Below, one piece after another: positions 25,228 to 34,770 of a DNA stretch of 53,209 nucleotides. The notes beneath the pieces are model-generated. The model saw nothing but the letters and a program-made list of their open reading frames with translations, ran no database searches and was not told the DNA's origin. Position numbers and translations under genes: made by a program. Source of the DNA: Streptomyces himalayensis subsp. himalayensis. Lineage in GTDB: Bacteria > Actinomycetota > Actinomycetes > Streptomycetales > Streptomycetaceae. The stretch is from the NCBI RefSeq assembly GCF_013778455.1, contig NZ_JACEHE010000042.1, forward strand, positions 1 through 53,209, in the 5' to 3' direction. Position 1 is the stretch's first letter. Each line of letters begins with the position of its first letter.

Positions 25228-26712
25228 ATGAGGCGTGCCGTGAGCGACGTTCCCTTCCAGTCCGCCGTGCAGCAGTCACGCGCGCTGGCCGCGGGTGAGG
25301 TCTCGAGCCGGGAGCTCGTCGAGCTCTATCTCGAGCGGATCGCCACCCACAACCCCGTGCTGAACGCGGTGGTGACCCTCGATCGCGAGCGTGCCCGTCG
25401 CGAGGCCGCGGATGCGGATGCCGCGCGGGCGGCGGGGCAGGACCTCGGTCCGCTGCACGGTGTGCCGATCACGGTCAAGGACAGCTTCGAGACAGCCGGG
25501 ATGCGCACCGTCGGCGGGCGCGTGGACCTGAAAGACCACGTGCCCGACCAGGACGCCGAGGCGGTCAGGCGATTGCGTTCGGCCGGTGCCGTGATCATGG
25601 GGAAGAGCAACATGCCGCCGGGCAACCAGGACGTTCAGGCCGACAACGCGGTGTTCGGTCCCTCATCGAATCCGTGGGACACGACCCGCACCTCCGGCGG
25701 TTCCGCCGGAGGCGGCGCCGTCGCGACCGCCGCGGGCCTAGCGGCGTTCGACTTCGGCTCGGAGATCGGCGGGTCGACCAGGATCCCCGCCCACTTCAAC
25801 GGCCTGTACGGGCACAAGTCGACCTGGCGGTCGATCCCCCTCAGCGGGCACGTCCCCTACGGCCCGGGTGTGGGATGGTGGACGGACGCCGACATGGCCT
25901 GCGGCGGCGCGCAGGTCCGCGACGCACGTGACCTCGTTCCGATCCTGCGGGCAACGGCTGGGACGGCCGACCACGACGCCGGCTTCAGCTACACGCTCGC
26001 ACCGCCGCGTGCGACCAAGCTGTCGGACTTCCGGATCGCCGTCTGGGGCGAGGATCCCTCGTGCCCGGTCGACAGCGACGTCGCCGCAGCCGTGGACGAC
26101 GCGGTCACTGCGCTGCGGGCGGCCGGCGCGAAAGTCACGATCCGGCCCGCGAGCCTCCCCGTCGACATTGCGACGAATCACCGGAAAGCCTTCCTGCCCC
26201 TGCTCTTCGGCGCGCTGTCCTACGACCGCACAGGCCTCACACCTGCCACCAACGCCGCGCTGCTGGCCCGGCTCGTCCAGCACCCGCGCGGCGACGCCGG
26301 TCCCGCCCTGCTCGGAACCTTCCAGTCCCACTACCACTGGCTGAAGGCCCACACGGTGCGCAACGAGATCCGGCAGCGATGGTTCGAGTTCTTCAAGGAC
26401 TTCGACATCGTGCTCATGCCGGTCACCCCGACGGCCGCCCCCGCCCACCACAACAAGCTGATCGACCGGTTCGGGCGGCCCTACGAAGTCGACGGTGTGC
26501 GACGTCCTTACTGGGACCAGATCAAGTGGAACGCCGTTGCCAACGTCTCCGGCGGTCCGGCGACGACCATCCCGGTGCGCAAGGGCAGGAGCGGACTGCC
26601 CATCGGGTTGCAGGCCATGGGGCCGAGCGGAGGCGATCTCACCACCATCGAGTTCGCCGCTCTGCTGGGTCGCGAAGTGGAGGGCTTCGTGCCGCCTCCG
26701 GCGTTCGCCTAG
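25228..26712 (+). CDS. amidase (amidase-signature family)
   Basis: A 494-residue amidase-signature hydrolase. The catalytic triad is Lys84 (ITVKDSF), cis-Ser159 (SGGSAGGGAVA) and nucleophile Ser183 (GSEIGGSTRIP). Family landmarks such as PLHGVPITVK, GKSNMP and MPVTPTAAPAH are present. It hydrolyses an amide to acid and ammonia. It is the first gene of an operon with an acyl-CoA ligase and an ene-reductase. The acid it releases may be the CoA ligase substrate (inference). ATG 25228 or GTG 25240 could be the start; the latter has GAGG eight bases upstream. Confidence 0.9.
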   Translation: MRRAVSDVPFQSAVQQSRALAAGEVSSRELVELYLERIATHNPVLNAVVTLDRERARREAADADAARAAGQDLGPLHGVPITVKDSFETAGMRTVGGRVDLKDHVPDQDAEAVRRLRSAGAVIMGKSNMPPGNQDVQADNAVFGPSSNPWDTTRTSGGSAGGGAVATAAGLAAFDFGSEIGGSTRIPAHFNGLYGHKSTWRSIPLSGHVPYGPGVGWWTDADMACGGAQVRDARDLVPILRATAGTADHDAGFSYTLAPPRATKLSDFRIAVWGEDPSCPVDSDVAAAVDDAVTALRAAGAKVTIRPASLPVDIATNHRKAFLPLLFGALSYDRTGLTPATNAALLARLVQHPRGDAGPALLGTFQSHYHWLKAHTVRNEIRQRWFEFFKDFDIVLMPVTPTAAPAHHNKLIDRFGRPYEVDGVRRPYWDQIKWNAVANVSGGPATTIPVRKGRSGLPIGLQAMGPSGGDLTTIEFAALLGREVEGFVPPPAFA

Positions 26713-26746
26713 ACCGACCGCACACACCCCGAGAACCAGGAGAGCA

Positions 26747-28315
26747 ATGATGCTCAGCCCGAGCCGCAACGTGTCACGACTGCTGACGGATTCCGCGTCC
26801 CTCTACCCGGAGCGCACCGCGATCATCTTCGGGGACGACCGGATCACGTACGACGCCCTCGACTCCGCTGCCAACCGTGTCGCGAACCTGCTCGTCTCGC
26901 GCGGGATACAGCCGGGGGACAAGGTCGCACTGTCCTGCCCCAACCTGCCCCACTTCTCCAGCATCTACTTCGGCATCCTCAAGGCGGGTGCCGCGGTCGT
27001 GCCGCTGAACGTGCTGTTGAAGGCTCGCGAGGTCGCCTACCACCTCGCCGACTCCGACGCGAAGGCGTACTTCGCCTTCGAGGGCACGCCGGAGTTGCCG
27101 ATCGGGGAGGCCGCGTGGGAGGGGTTCCAGGCGAGCGCGGGATGCACCGAGTTCTTCCTGATCGAGGGCGGCGGCGCGCCATGGTCCGGGGGCGAGACGC
27201 CGGAGTCGTACGCCTCGGTCGTAGCTGAGCAGCCCGTGACGTTCCGGACGGTCGAACGCGACGACGACGACACCGCGGTGGTCCTCTACACCTCCGGCAC
27301 GACCGGCAATCCCAAGGGCGCGGAGCTGCGGCACCGCAACGTGTGCGAGAACGCGCTCATCGGCATCGATCTGTTCGCGGCCGATCCAGAGCGCCCCGAC
27401 AACTACCTGTGTGTGCTGCCGCTGTTCCATGCCTTCGGCCAGACCGTCATCCAGAACGGCGCCTTCGCCTTCGGCGGCACGATCGTGATGCAGCCGAGGT
27501 TCGAGGCGCATGCTGCCCTGCGTCTCATGCTCACCCACGACGTGACGTTCTTCGCCGGGGTTCCGACGATGTACTGGGGTCTTCTCGCGGCACTCGACGA
27601 TACGGTCGACGTCGCCCGCCTGGCCGCGAACCTTCGCGTGGCAGTGGCCGGTGGCTCAGCCCTGCCCGCCGAGATCCACAAGCAGTTCGAGGAACGCTTC
27701 GGAGTCACGATCCTCGAGGGATACGGACTGTCCGAGACCTCCCCGATCGCGTCCTTCTCCCGGTTCGGCGAAAAACCCCGCGTCGGGTCGATCGGGGTGC
27801 CCATCCCGGGCGTGGAGATGAAGCTCATCCGCGACGACTGGTTCGAGGTCGAGGGCGGCCCCGACGAGATCGGGGAGATCGCGATCAAGGGACACAACGT
27901 CATGAAGGGCTACTACAAACGGCCCGAGGCGACGGTTGAGGCGATCAGGGAGGGCTGGTTCCGCTCCGGCGACCTCGCCCGCAAGGACGAGGACGGCTTC
28001 TACTACATCGTCGACCGGTCCAAGGACATGATCATCCGCGGCGGCTTCAACGTCTACCCGCGCGAGGTCGAGGAGGTGCTCATGGAGCACCCCGCCGTCT
28101 CGCTGGTCGCTGTCATCGGCGTACCGCACGAATCCCACGGCGAGGAGATCAAGGCCGTCGTGGTGAAGAAGGCCGGGAGCGGTACGACCGAGGAGGAGCT
28201 CGCCGCCTGGGCGAAGGAGCGGCTCGCCGCGTACAAGTACCCGCGCATCGTCCAGTTCGTCGACGAACTGCCCCTGACCTCCACCGGCAAGATCCTCAAG
28301 CGCCAACTCGCCTGA
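26747..28315 (+). CDS. acyl-CoA synthetase (AMP-binding, fatty-acid CoA ligase type)
   Basis: A 522-residue adenylate-forming enzyme. The P-loop is YTSGTTGNPKG at 181-191, with GYGLSETSP, EGWFRSGDLARKDEDGFYYI, DRSKDMIIRGGFNVYPREVE, and the C-terminal catalytic Lys in PLTSTGKILKRQL. It activates a carboxylic acid to an acyl-AMP and then an acyl-CoA. It sits between the amidase and the ene-reductase on one strand, with AGGAGA before ATG 26747. The combination suggests degradation of an amide-linked or unsaturated acid; the chain length is not predictable by eye. Confidence 0.92.
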   Translation: MMLSPSRNVSRLLTDSASLYPERTAIIFGDDRITYDALDSAANRVANLLVSRGIQPGDKVALSCPNLPHFSSIYFGILKAGAAVVPLNVLLKAREVAYHLADSDAKAYFAFEGTPELPIGEAAWEGFQASAGCTEFFLIEGGGAPWSGGETPESYASVVAEQPVTFRTVERDDDDTAVVLYTSGTTGNPKGAELRHRNVCENALIGIDLFAADPERPDNYLCVLPLFHAFGQTVIQNGAFAFGGTIVMQPRFEAHAALRLMLTHDVTFFAGVPTMYWGLLAALDDTVDVARLAANLRVAVAGGSALPAEIHKQFEERFGVTILEGYGLSETSPIASFSRFGEKPRVGSIGVPIPGVEMKLIRDDWFEVEGGPDEIGEIAIKGHNVMKGYYKRPEATVEAIREGWFRSGDLARKDEDGFYYIVDRSKDMIIRGGFNVYPREVEEVLMEHPAVSLVAVIGVPHESHGEEIKAVVVKKAGSGTTEEELAAWAKERLAAYKYPRIVQFVDELPLTSTGKILKRQLA

Positions 28316-28459
28316 CCGGCCCGGCCGAACAACGTCGGCGCTCATCGGCGGTCGGGCGACTCGGCCGAGGCCGCGGATCGAGCCGGCCGGCGGCCGTCTG
28401 CTCAAGGGCACCTGCACACCCCTGCCCACGCACTCCCCCCGACCGAAGGAAACCCGCCC

Positions 28460-29704
<1,245 letters not shown>

Positions 29705-29742
29705 GGCCCCACCCGGCCCTCCCAGCGAGGCAGAGTGAGAGA

Positions 29743-30420
29743 TCAGGTCGTCAATGGGGCCGGCTGACCAGCGGTATGCCGTCGAGCCGCCTCGGCGAAG
29801 GTCTCGAAGAGACGACTGACCGCCGCGATATCGCCGCCCATCGTGAGGCGGCCGGAGCTGACGGCGGCGGACGGCGTCTCGCTTCCGAGGGACAGCGCGA
29901 TGAATGTTCCCGCGTCGCAGGCGATCGTAGAGGGGGACGATGCGGGTGACGGTCCGGACCGGACCTGGAGGACTCCGTCGCTGACGGTCATGGAGAACCT
30001 TCCGCCGGCATCGACGTCGCACTCAAGAGCGAGGTCGGCCAGCCGACCGGGATCCGCCGCTGCCGTCATGCACAGCGCCACCATATCCGGACGGGCGGTT
30101 GAGGGGTCGACGCCGTTGCTCATCAGGCCCAGGCCCCACAGGCCGAGGCCGATGATCGGGATTCTCAGCCCTTCGCCGAACTCGGTCAGGGTGTACTCCG
30201 GCGTCGGCTCGGCCTTGGAGACGACGCCGATCGCGTGCAGAGTGCGAAGCCGGTCGGTGAGGCGATTCGGTCCGATCGACGGCATGCGACCGAGGATCTC
30301 GGTGAACCGCTTCGGGCCCAGCAACAGCTCGCGGAGGATGAGTACGGTCCACCGCTCGCCAAGCACATCCATCGCTGTGGCAATTGGGCAGGCCTGCCCG
30401 TATCTGCGTACCGCTCCCAT
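29743..30420 (-). CDS. HxlR-type regulator fused to an SCP2-like domain
   Basis: A 225-residue protein. Residues 1-100 form an HxlR winged helix (RRYGQACPIATAMDVLGERW, TVLILRELLLGPKRFTEI, IGPNRLTDRLRTLHAIGVV). Residues 110-225 look like a sterol-carrier-protein-2-like domain (MVALCMTAAADPGRLADLAL, GRFSMTVSDGVLQVRSG, LTMGGDIAAVSRLF), which could bind a hydrophobic ligand. The start MGAVRRYGQ is taken at 30418-30420. It converges with the ene-reductase, and its own target may be the SDR at 30512-31348 just upstream on the same strand. Confidence 0.85.
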   Translation of the reverse strand: MGAVRRYGQACPIATAMDVLGERWTVLILRELLLGPKRFTEILGRMPSIGPNRLTDRLRTLHAIGVVSKAEPTPEYTLTEFGEGLRIPIIGLGLWGLGLMSNGVDPSTARPDMVALCMTAAADPGRLADLALECDVDAGGRFSMTVSDGVLQVRSGPSPASSPSTIACDAGTFIALSLGSETPSAAVSSGRLTMGGDIAAVSRLFETFAEAARRHTAGQPAPLTT

Positions 30421-30511
30421 GTGTTCCACTCTACTGACGGTTCTGACCGGGCAACGCGAGGGCCAGGGCGTTCCATTCGACCTGGCCCTCGTACGACAGC
30501 TGCTATCGGAC

Positions 30512-31348
30512 TCAACGTCCTTCGAGCTTGCCGAGCAGCGCGCGTACTTTGAGGTCACGTGCCAGACGCGCGTCGATTGCCGGGTTGATCACCCCTCGCA
30601 AGACGGACAGCGGTGTCCAGCGAGCCGGCCGGATCACGCGGGGTGAACGGTGCTCGATGGCATGCGCGATGGCATGGGCAGCCTGGTCCGGTTCAAGGCG
30701 CTTGCGCAGCGGTCGCGGCGTTGTCCTGGTCAGGAGCTTGCCGATCGTCGGGTCCTGGTCGACGCCGTTTCTGATCATGTCCGTCTGGATCAGCGAGAAG
30801 TAGGCGGTGGTGGCAGAGGCGCCGTGCTGGGCAAGTTCCACTCGGAGTCCGCGTCCGAGCTGCTCAACCGCGGCCTTGCTCATGGCGTAGGGAATTGCCC
30901 CCATGCCATTGAGGAAGGCGAATACCGAACTGATGAGTACGATCTGACCCTGGTTGGCGACGATCTGCTTCATCGCCGCGTTCACAGTGTTGAGGGCGCC
31001 GTTGACGTTCACGGCCAGCACTTTGTCGATCGCGGGTGCGGGCATGGTGTGAAGTGTGCAGCCATGCCCCATGATGCCGGCGTTCGCAATCACGACGTCG
31101 ACCCGCCCGAACCGCTCACATATCTGGGCTACGGCATCGTCGAGCGCGTCGCGGTCGCAGACGTCCGCAGTGAAGCCGGCGACGCCGGACGGCGAGACAC
31201 GTACTGCGAGTTCCGGCGTGTCCGGATGCAGATCCACGATGCCGACCCGTGCGCCGCGGGCGAGGAGAGCCCGAGCCGTCGCGCTGCCGAGCCCCCCGGT
31301 GCCTCCGGTGATGAGTACGACCTTGTCGGCGAGTTCGTATGCAGTCAT
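30512..31348 (-). CDS. SDR family oxidoreductase
   Basis: A 278-residue SDR with TGGTGGLG near residues 15-22, ANAG in place of NNAG, a Ser-Ser pair in VLISSVFAF, and the catalytic YAMSK. The C-terminal part (TRTTPRPLRKRLEPDQAAHA, PLSVLRGVINPAIDARLARD) resembles lipid- or steroid-type SDRs of actinomycetes. It shares the strand with the HxlR-SCP2 regulator 91 bp downstream. An inverted repeat at 31521-31541 may be its operator. Confidence 0.85.
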   Translation of the reverse strand: MTAYELADKVVLITGGTGGLGSATARALLARGARVGIVDLHPDTPELAVRVSPSGVAGFTADVCDRDALDDAVAQICERFGRVDVVIANAGIMGHGCTLHTMPAPAIDKVLAVNVNGALNTVNAAMKQIVANQGQIVLISSVFAFLNGMGAIPYAMSKAAVEQLGRGLRVELAQHGASATTAYFSLIQTDMIRNGVDQDPTIGKLLTRTTPRPLRKRLEPDQAAHAIAHAIEHRSPRVIRPARWTPLSVLRGVINPAIDARLARDLKVRALLGKLEGR

Positions 31349-31839
31349 GCGGATGCCTCGTCTTCAGTCATGGGGTTTGTCCGCGTCCACGTTCAGTGCG
31401 GCGAGTCCGAATTCAGGGCCGAGGGGCGAGACTTCGCGATCATCGTCGGCGCGCCGCTCCCGTTGTGAGCACACGTTGACCGCCCAGCGACGCCTTCGTA
31501 ATGAAGCGGACGCTAGCAAGGACTATATGAAATGTATAGTCATTGCGTGTGATCGGTTCATGTCCCGAACCGGCCATCGGCACGTGTGAGTTGCCGCGCC
31601 GTGAACTCCTGGACGAGTGCGGCGCCCCACCATGGAGTGCATTGGCTGATCGCCGAAACGGAGGCCGCGCTGGGCGGTGCGTTCATCGGTGCGATGGCGG
31701 AGGTGGACATCGGGCTTGAGCGGTTCGTGCAGACCGACGATTGCGACGCGTCATCGTCGGGGGCGAGCACCTGTCGTTCCTGGTGACCGAAGAGCTGATG
31801 TTCCACCGCGGTCTGGCCCGCGACCGCGAGGCCGATGGC
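31349..31839. other. gap, no recognised gene
   Basis: Several short frames on both strands are open (for example 31586-31786 forward), but I recognise none and see no good ribosome sites. The region holds the inverted repeat at 31521-31541 and the probable promoter of the SDR. It may contain a degraded gene. Confidence 0.45.
31521..31541. promoter_or_regulatory. inverted repeat GACTATA-N7-TATAGTC
   Basis: Perfect 7-bp arms GACTATA (31521-31527) and TATAGTC (31535-31541) flank TGAAATG, in an unusually AT-rich patch about 170 bp upstream of the SDR start. The size and layout fit a dimeric repressor site, possibly for an HxlR- or TetR-type protein. Confidence 0.55.
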
Positions 31840-32307
31840 TCACGATCGGAGGCGGGCGCCTGTTCCCAGCCGGGCGGTGACCTCACGGGGAGTGAGGGTG
31901 GAGTGCTCCGCGGAGCACTCGACGACGACGCGGACCGGGGCGTCGCACTCGGTGTGACGAACGTCCAGCACGGGACCCTCCGGGCCGAGGGCGTACGTCT
32001 CGCCCCACTGGCTCAGCGCCATCAGAACGGGCCACAGGTCCCAGCCCTTGCGGGTCAGGCGGTACTCGTTGCGGGAGCGGCTGCCCGGCTCCTGGTAGGG
32101 GACGCTCTTCAGGATTCCGGCCGAGGTCAGCTTGCGGAGGCGGTCGCTGAGGACGGCTTCCGACAGGCCGATGTGGCGGTGGAAGTCGTCGAAGCGGCGG
32201 ACTCCGTTGACGGCGTCACGCAGGATCAGCAGCGTCCATTTCTCCCCGATCACGTCGAGCGTGCGCTGGACGGGGCAGTTCTCCGTGCTCGCCTCAAGCC
32301 ACTCCAT
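31840..32307 (-). CDS. HxlR-family transcriptional regulator
   Basis: A 155-residue HxlR/ArsR-like winged-helix protein starting MEWLEASTENCPVQRTL. It has the family Cys in NCPVQRTL, DVIGEKWTLLILRDAVNGVR and LSDRLRKLTSAGILK. The upstream in-frame ATG (32337) overlaps a palindrome, so the start at 32305-32307 is preferred. It is divergent from a hotdog thioesterase gene, with palindromes in the spacer. It probably controls the thioesterase. Confidence 0.88.
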   Translation of the reverse strand: MEWLEASTENCPVQRTLDVIGEKWTLLILRDAVNGVRRFDDFHRHIGLSEAVLSDRLRKLTSAGILKSVPYQEPGSRSRNEYRLTRKGWDLWPVLMALSQWGETYALGPEGPVLDVRHTECDAPVRVVVECSAEHSTLTPREVTARLGTGARLRS

Positions 32308-32323
32308 CCCGCCATCGTAAGGG

Positions 32324-32367
32324 CCTGACTTCGTCATTGACAGTCAGGTGAGCCGGAAGCTAGCTTC
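32324..32367. promoter_or_regulatory. two palindromes between HxlR and thioesterase genes
   Basis: CCTGACT (32324-32330) and AGTCAGG (32342-32348) form an inverted repeat with an 11-bp spacer. GAAGCTAGCTTC (32356-32367) is a perfect 12-bp palindrome. Another AAGTCAGA lies at 32376. They fill the divergent spacer and are candidate HxlR operators. Confidence 0.6.
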
Positions 32368-32399
32368 ACTTGCAAAAGTCAGACGGAAGGCACTCGGTC

Positions 32400-32900
32400 G
32401 TGGGACGAACACGTACATATCAATGGGAAGATCCCGCGATTCTGGCGGAAGCCGCCGGACGCATGGCCGGTATCGACTTCCTGCGCGAGCTGCAGGCGGG
32501 GCAACTGCCGAGGCCGCCCATCAACTACGCCATCGACTTCACCCTGGACGAGGTGGAGCCCGGCAGGGCGGTCTTCTCGCTGACGCCGGGTGAGGAGCAC
32601 TACAACCCGATCGGCAGCGTGCACGGCGGCATCTTCGCCACCCTGCTCGACTCGGCGGCGGGTTGCGCCGTCCAGTCCACCCTCCCGCAAGGCATGGCGT
32701 ACACCTCGCTCGACCTGACAGTGAAGTTCCTGCGGCGGATCACCGTGGACACGGGCACGGTGCGCGCCATCGGCACGGTTGTCAGCAAGGGTCGTCAAAC
32801 GGCCCTCGCCCAGGCGCAGTTGGTCGACGCGAAAGACCGTCTGCTCGCCCACGCCACCAGTAGCTGCATGCTCTTCCCGGTGCCTCCCTCTCAAGGGTGA
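32400..32900 (+). CDS. PaaI-type hotdog-fold acyl-CoA thioesterase
   Basis: A 166-residue protein with the PaaI/YdiI thioesterase core. NPIGSVHGGIFATLLDSAAG (residues 69-88) forms the hotdog helix and active site, followed by YTSLDLTVKFLRRI and GRQTALAQAQLVDAKDRLLA. It hydrolyses acyl- or aryl-CoA thioesters. GTG 32400 was chosen for the GGAAGG ribosome site nine bases upstream; a TTG at 32370 is the alternative. It is divergent from HxlR and could relieve CoA trapping in the neighbouring CoA-dependent pathways (inference). Confidence 0.87.
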   Translation: MGRTRTYQWEDPAILAEAAGRMAGIDFLRELQAGQLPRPPINYAIDFTLDEVEPGRAVFSLTPGEEHYNPIGSVHGGIFATLLDSAAGCAVQSTLPQGMAYTSLDLTVKFLRRITVDTGTVRAIGTVVSKGRQTALAQAQLVDAKDRLLAHATSSCMLFPVPPSQG

Positions 32901-33061
32901 GTCTCAACGGCGACCGGTGCATCGGACCTTTCCCCCTGCGCACCGACGCCTCATTCCTCCCCGTCTCATCCCGCCTCGCTGTTGACCTGCGGAGGGTGAT
33001 GTGTGTGCGGTGATGCCGGACTCCCTCGACCTCGGCGCAGAACGCCGGGGTGCGAGGTGGG

Positions 33062-33130
33062 ACGGCTGCGGCGCACGGCGGTGGCGGCCCGTATCTCCTC
33101 GGGTCGCCGACCGCCGTGCGCCGCAGCCGT
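33062..33130. terminator. long hairpin between convergent genes
   Basis: A perfect 21-bp inverted repeat (33062-33082 and 33110-33130) encloses a further 9-bp stem (33083-33091 with 33100-33108, one G-T pair) and an 8-base loop. It lies between the end of the thioesterase gene and the end of the ene-reductase gene, so it can serve as terminator for both. Confidence 0.75.
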
Positions 33131-33176
33131 ATTGAGGCGCCCGAGGTCGGTGATCCCTCGGACGCCGGGCCTTTCG

Positions 33177-34244
33177 TCAGGCGGCGTAGGTGGGGTAGTC
33201 GGTGTAGCCGGCCGCGCCACCGCCGTAGAAGGTGGCGGGGTCAGGGGTGTTCAGCGGGGCGTCGGCCCGTACGCGCTCGACCAGGTCGGGGTTGGCGAGT
33301 GCCATCGAGCCAACGGTGATGACGTCGGCCAGGCCGTTCTCGATGTCCTTGGCGCGGGTGGCTATGTCCGTGCCGGCGCGGTTGAGGAGCAGCGTGGTCG
33401 GCCACAGCTTGCGGAGGGTGTGCAGGAGTTCGTCGTCGCCACCGTGGCCGATGTGCAGGTAGGCGAGGTTGAGGGGGGCGAGGGCGCGCAGGAGGTGCGG
33501 GTAGAGCTCGTGGGGGTCGTTCTCCGTGAGGTCGTTGAGCTGGAAGGGGTTGCCGGGAGAGATCCGGATGCCGGTGCGGCCGGCGCCGATCTCGTCGGCC
33601 ACGGCCGTGGCGACCTCCACCGCGAAACGGATGCGGTTGTCGAGAGAGCCGCCGTACTGGTCGGTGCGCTGGTTGGCGCTGGGGAAGAGGAACTGGTTGA
33701 CCAGGTAGCCGTTGGCCCCGTGGATCTCGACGCCGTCGGCGCCGGCCGAGATGGCGGCCGCGGCGGCGCGCCGGAAGTCGTCGACCGTCGCGGCGACCTC
33801 CTCGGTGGACAACTCGCGCGGCACCGGCATCTCCTGGGGCCCGGAGGCGGTGAACATGAGGCCGGTCGGCTTCATCGCGGAGGGAGCCACCGGCTGCCGG
33901 TGGTGGGGGGTGTTGTCGGGGTGGGAGATTCGCCCGGCGTGCATCAGCTGGATGACGATGCGCCCGTCGGCCTTGTGTACGGCGTCGGTGACCTTCCGCC
34001 AGCCGGCGATGTGCTCCACCGTGTAGATGCCCGGGGTCACGGGGTAACCCTGGCCGTCGGCGGAGGGCTGGGTGCCCTCGGTGATGATGAGCGCGTGCGA
34101 GGCGCGTTGGGCGTAGTACTCGGCGTTCAGTTCGGTCGGCACGCCTTCCAGGGTGGCCCGGCTGCGGGTCAGGGGGGCCATGGCCAGCCGGTGGGGCAGG
34201 GGGATCTCCCCGGCGACGGTCGGGGTCCACAGGGCGTTCAGCAT
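33177..34244 (-). CDS. alkene reductase, old-yellow-enzyme family (NEM reductase-like)
   Basis: A 355-residue FMN TIM-barrel enzyme beginning MLNALWTPTVAGEIPLPHRL. It shows MAPLTRSRA (Thr26), QLMHAGRISHP, the active-site pair His175/Asn178 with Tyr180 in EIHGANGYLVNQFL, NQRTDQYGGSLDNR, and ITVGSMALANPDL. It is of the classical ene-reductase class, using NAD(P)H to reduce alpha,beta-unsaturated carbonyls, nitro or maleimide compounds. The start at 34242-34244 leaves a perfect TACGATCGTA site 137 bp upstream. Confidence 0.93.
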   Translation of the reverse strand: MLNALWTPTVAGEIPLPHRLAMAPLTRSRATLEGVPTELNAEYYAQRASHALIITEGTQPSADGQGYPVTPGIYTVEHIAGWRKVTDAVHKADGRIVIQLMHAGRISHPDNTPHHRQPVAPSAMKPTGLMFTASGPQEMPVPRELSTEEVAATVDDFRRAAAAAISAGADGVEIHGANGYLVNQFLFPSANQRTDQYGGSLDNRIRFAVEVATAVADEIGAGRTGIRISPGNPFQLNDLTENDPHELYPHLLRALAPLNLAYLHIGHGGDDELLHTLRKLWPTTLLLNRAGTDIATRAKDIENGLADVITVGSMALANPDLVERVRADAPLNTPDPATFYGGGAAGYTDYPTYAA

Positions 34245-34378
34245 GGGGGATTCCTCAGGTGATGGGTGGTTGATGGCTACGAGGGCGTGGTGGTCGGCGT
34301 GCGGGGTCGGCCGGGTGGAGGCCGAGCCTTCCTGCCGGTAAACCCGATGGCGCATCCGTTATGAGCACCCCTTATAGA

Positions 34379-34392
34379 ATTACGATCGTAAT
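34379..34392. promoter_or_regulatory. ATTACGATCGTAAT palindrome upstream of ene-reductase
   Basis: A perfect 14-bp palindrome with the core TACGATCGTA (34381-34390), identical in form to the paired sites at 16422-16446. It lies in an AT-rich patch before the alkene reductase and suggests control by the VRYAKEHK-type TetR proteins. Confidence 0.65.
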
Positions 34393-34770
34393 GTTATGCG
34401 CCAGGACCGGGCGGCGCAAGAGGGGTCATGGCGGTCGGGTCTGTGTGGCCGCCGGCCGAGTCGGCGCACGGCAGGCGGACTTCCGGCGCGTGACGGAGCG
34501 TGGGTGCGACACGCGGCACCGCGGACGCATTGCCGACAGCTCCTCCGTGGTCGGCTTCGTCCCGGAGCAACTACGCGAGACCACCAACCGGCCGTTCGCG
34601 GCGGCAGTCAAGGGCGGCGACGCTCCGACGTCGTCGGCAGGGCGATTGTCGTCGCAGCGGCCGACCCGGCGTCGACCTGCCGTACGCCCTCACCCAGGCC
34701 GAGGGGTCGGGCCCCGGAGTCCGGCGGCGCGCGCCGCTTCGTCAGCGCCGGCCGGGCCGTCGGTCAGCAT
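34393..34770. other. gap with possible degraded coding sequence
   Basis: Forward frames give protein-like pieces (VVGFVPEQLRETTNRPFAAA in one, DLPYALTQAEG in another) separated by frameshifts. I do not recognise the family. No intact gene is present between the palindrome and the convergent CoA synthetase. Confidence 0.35.
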
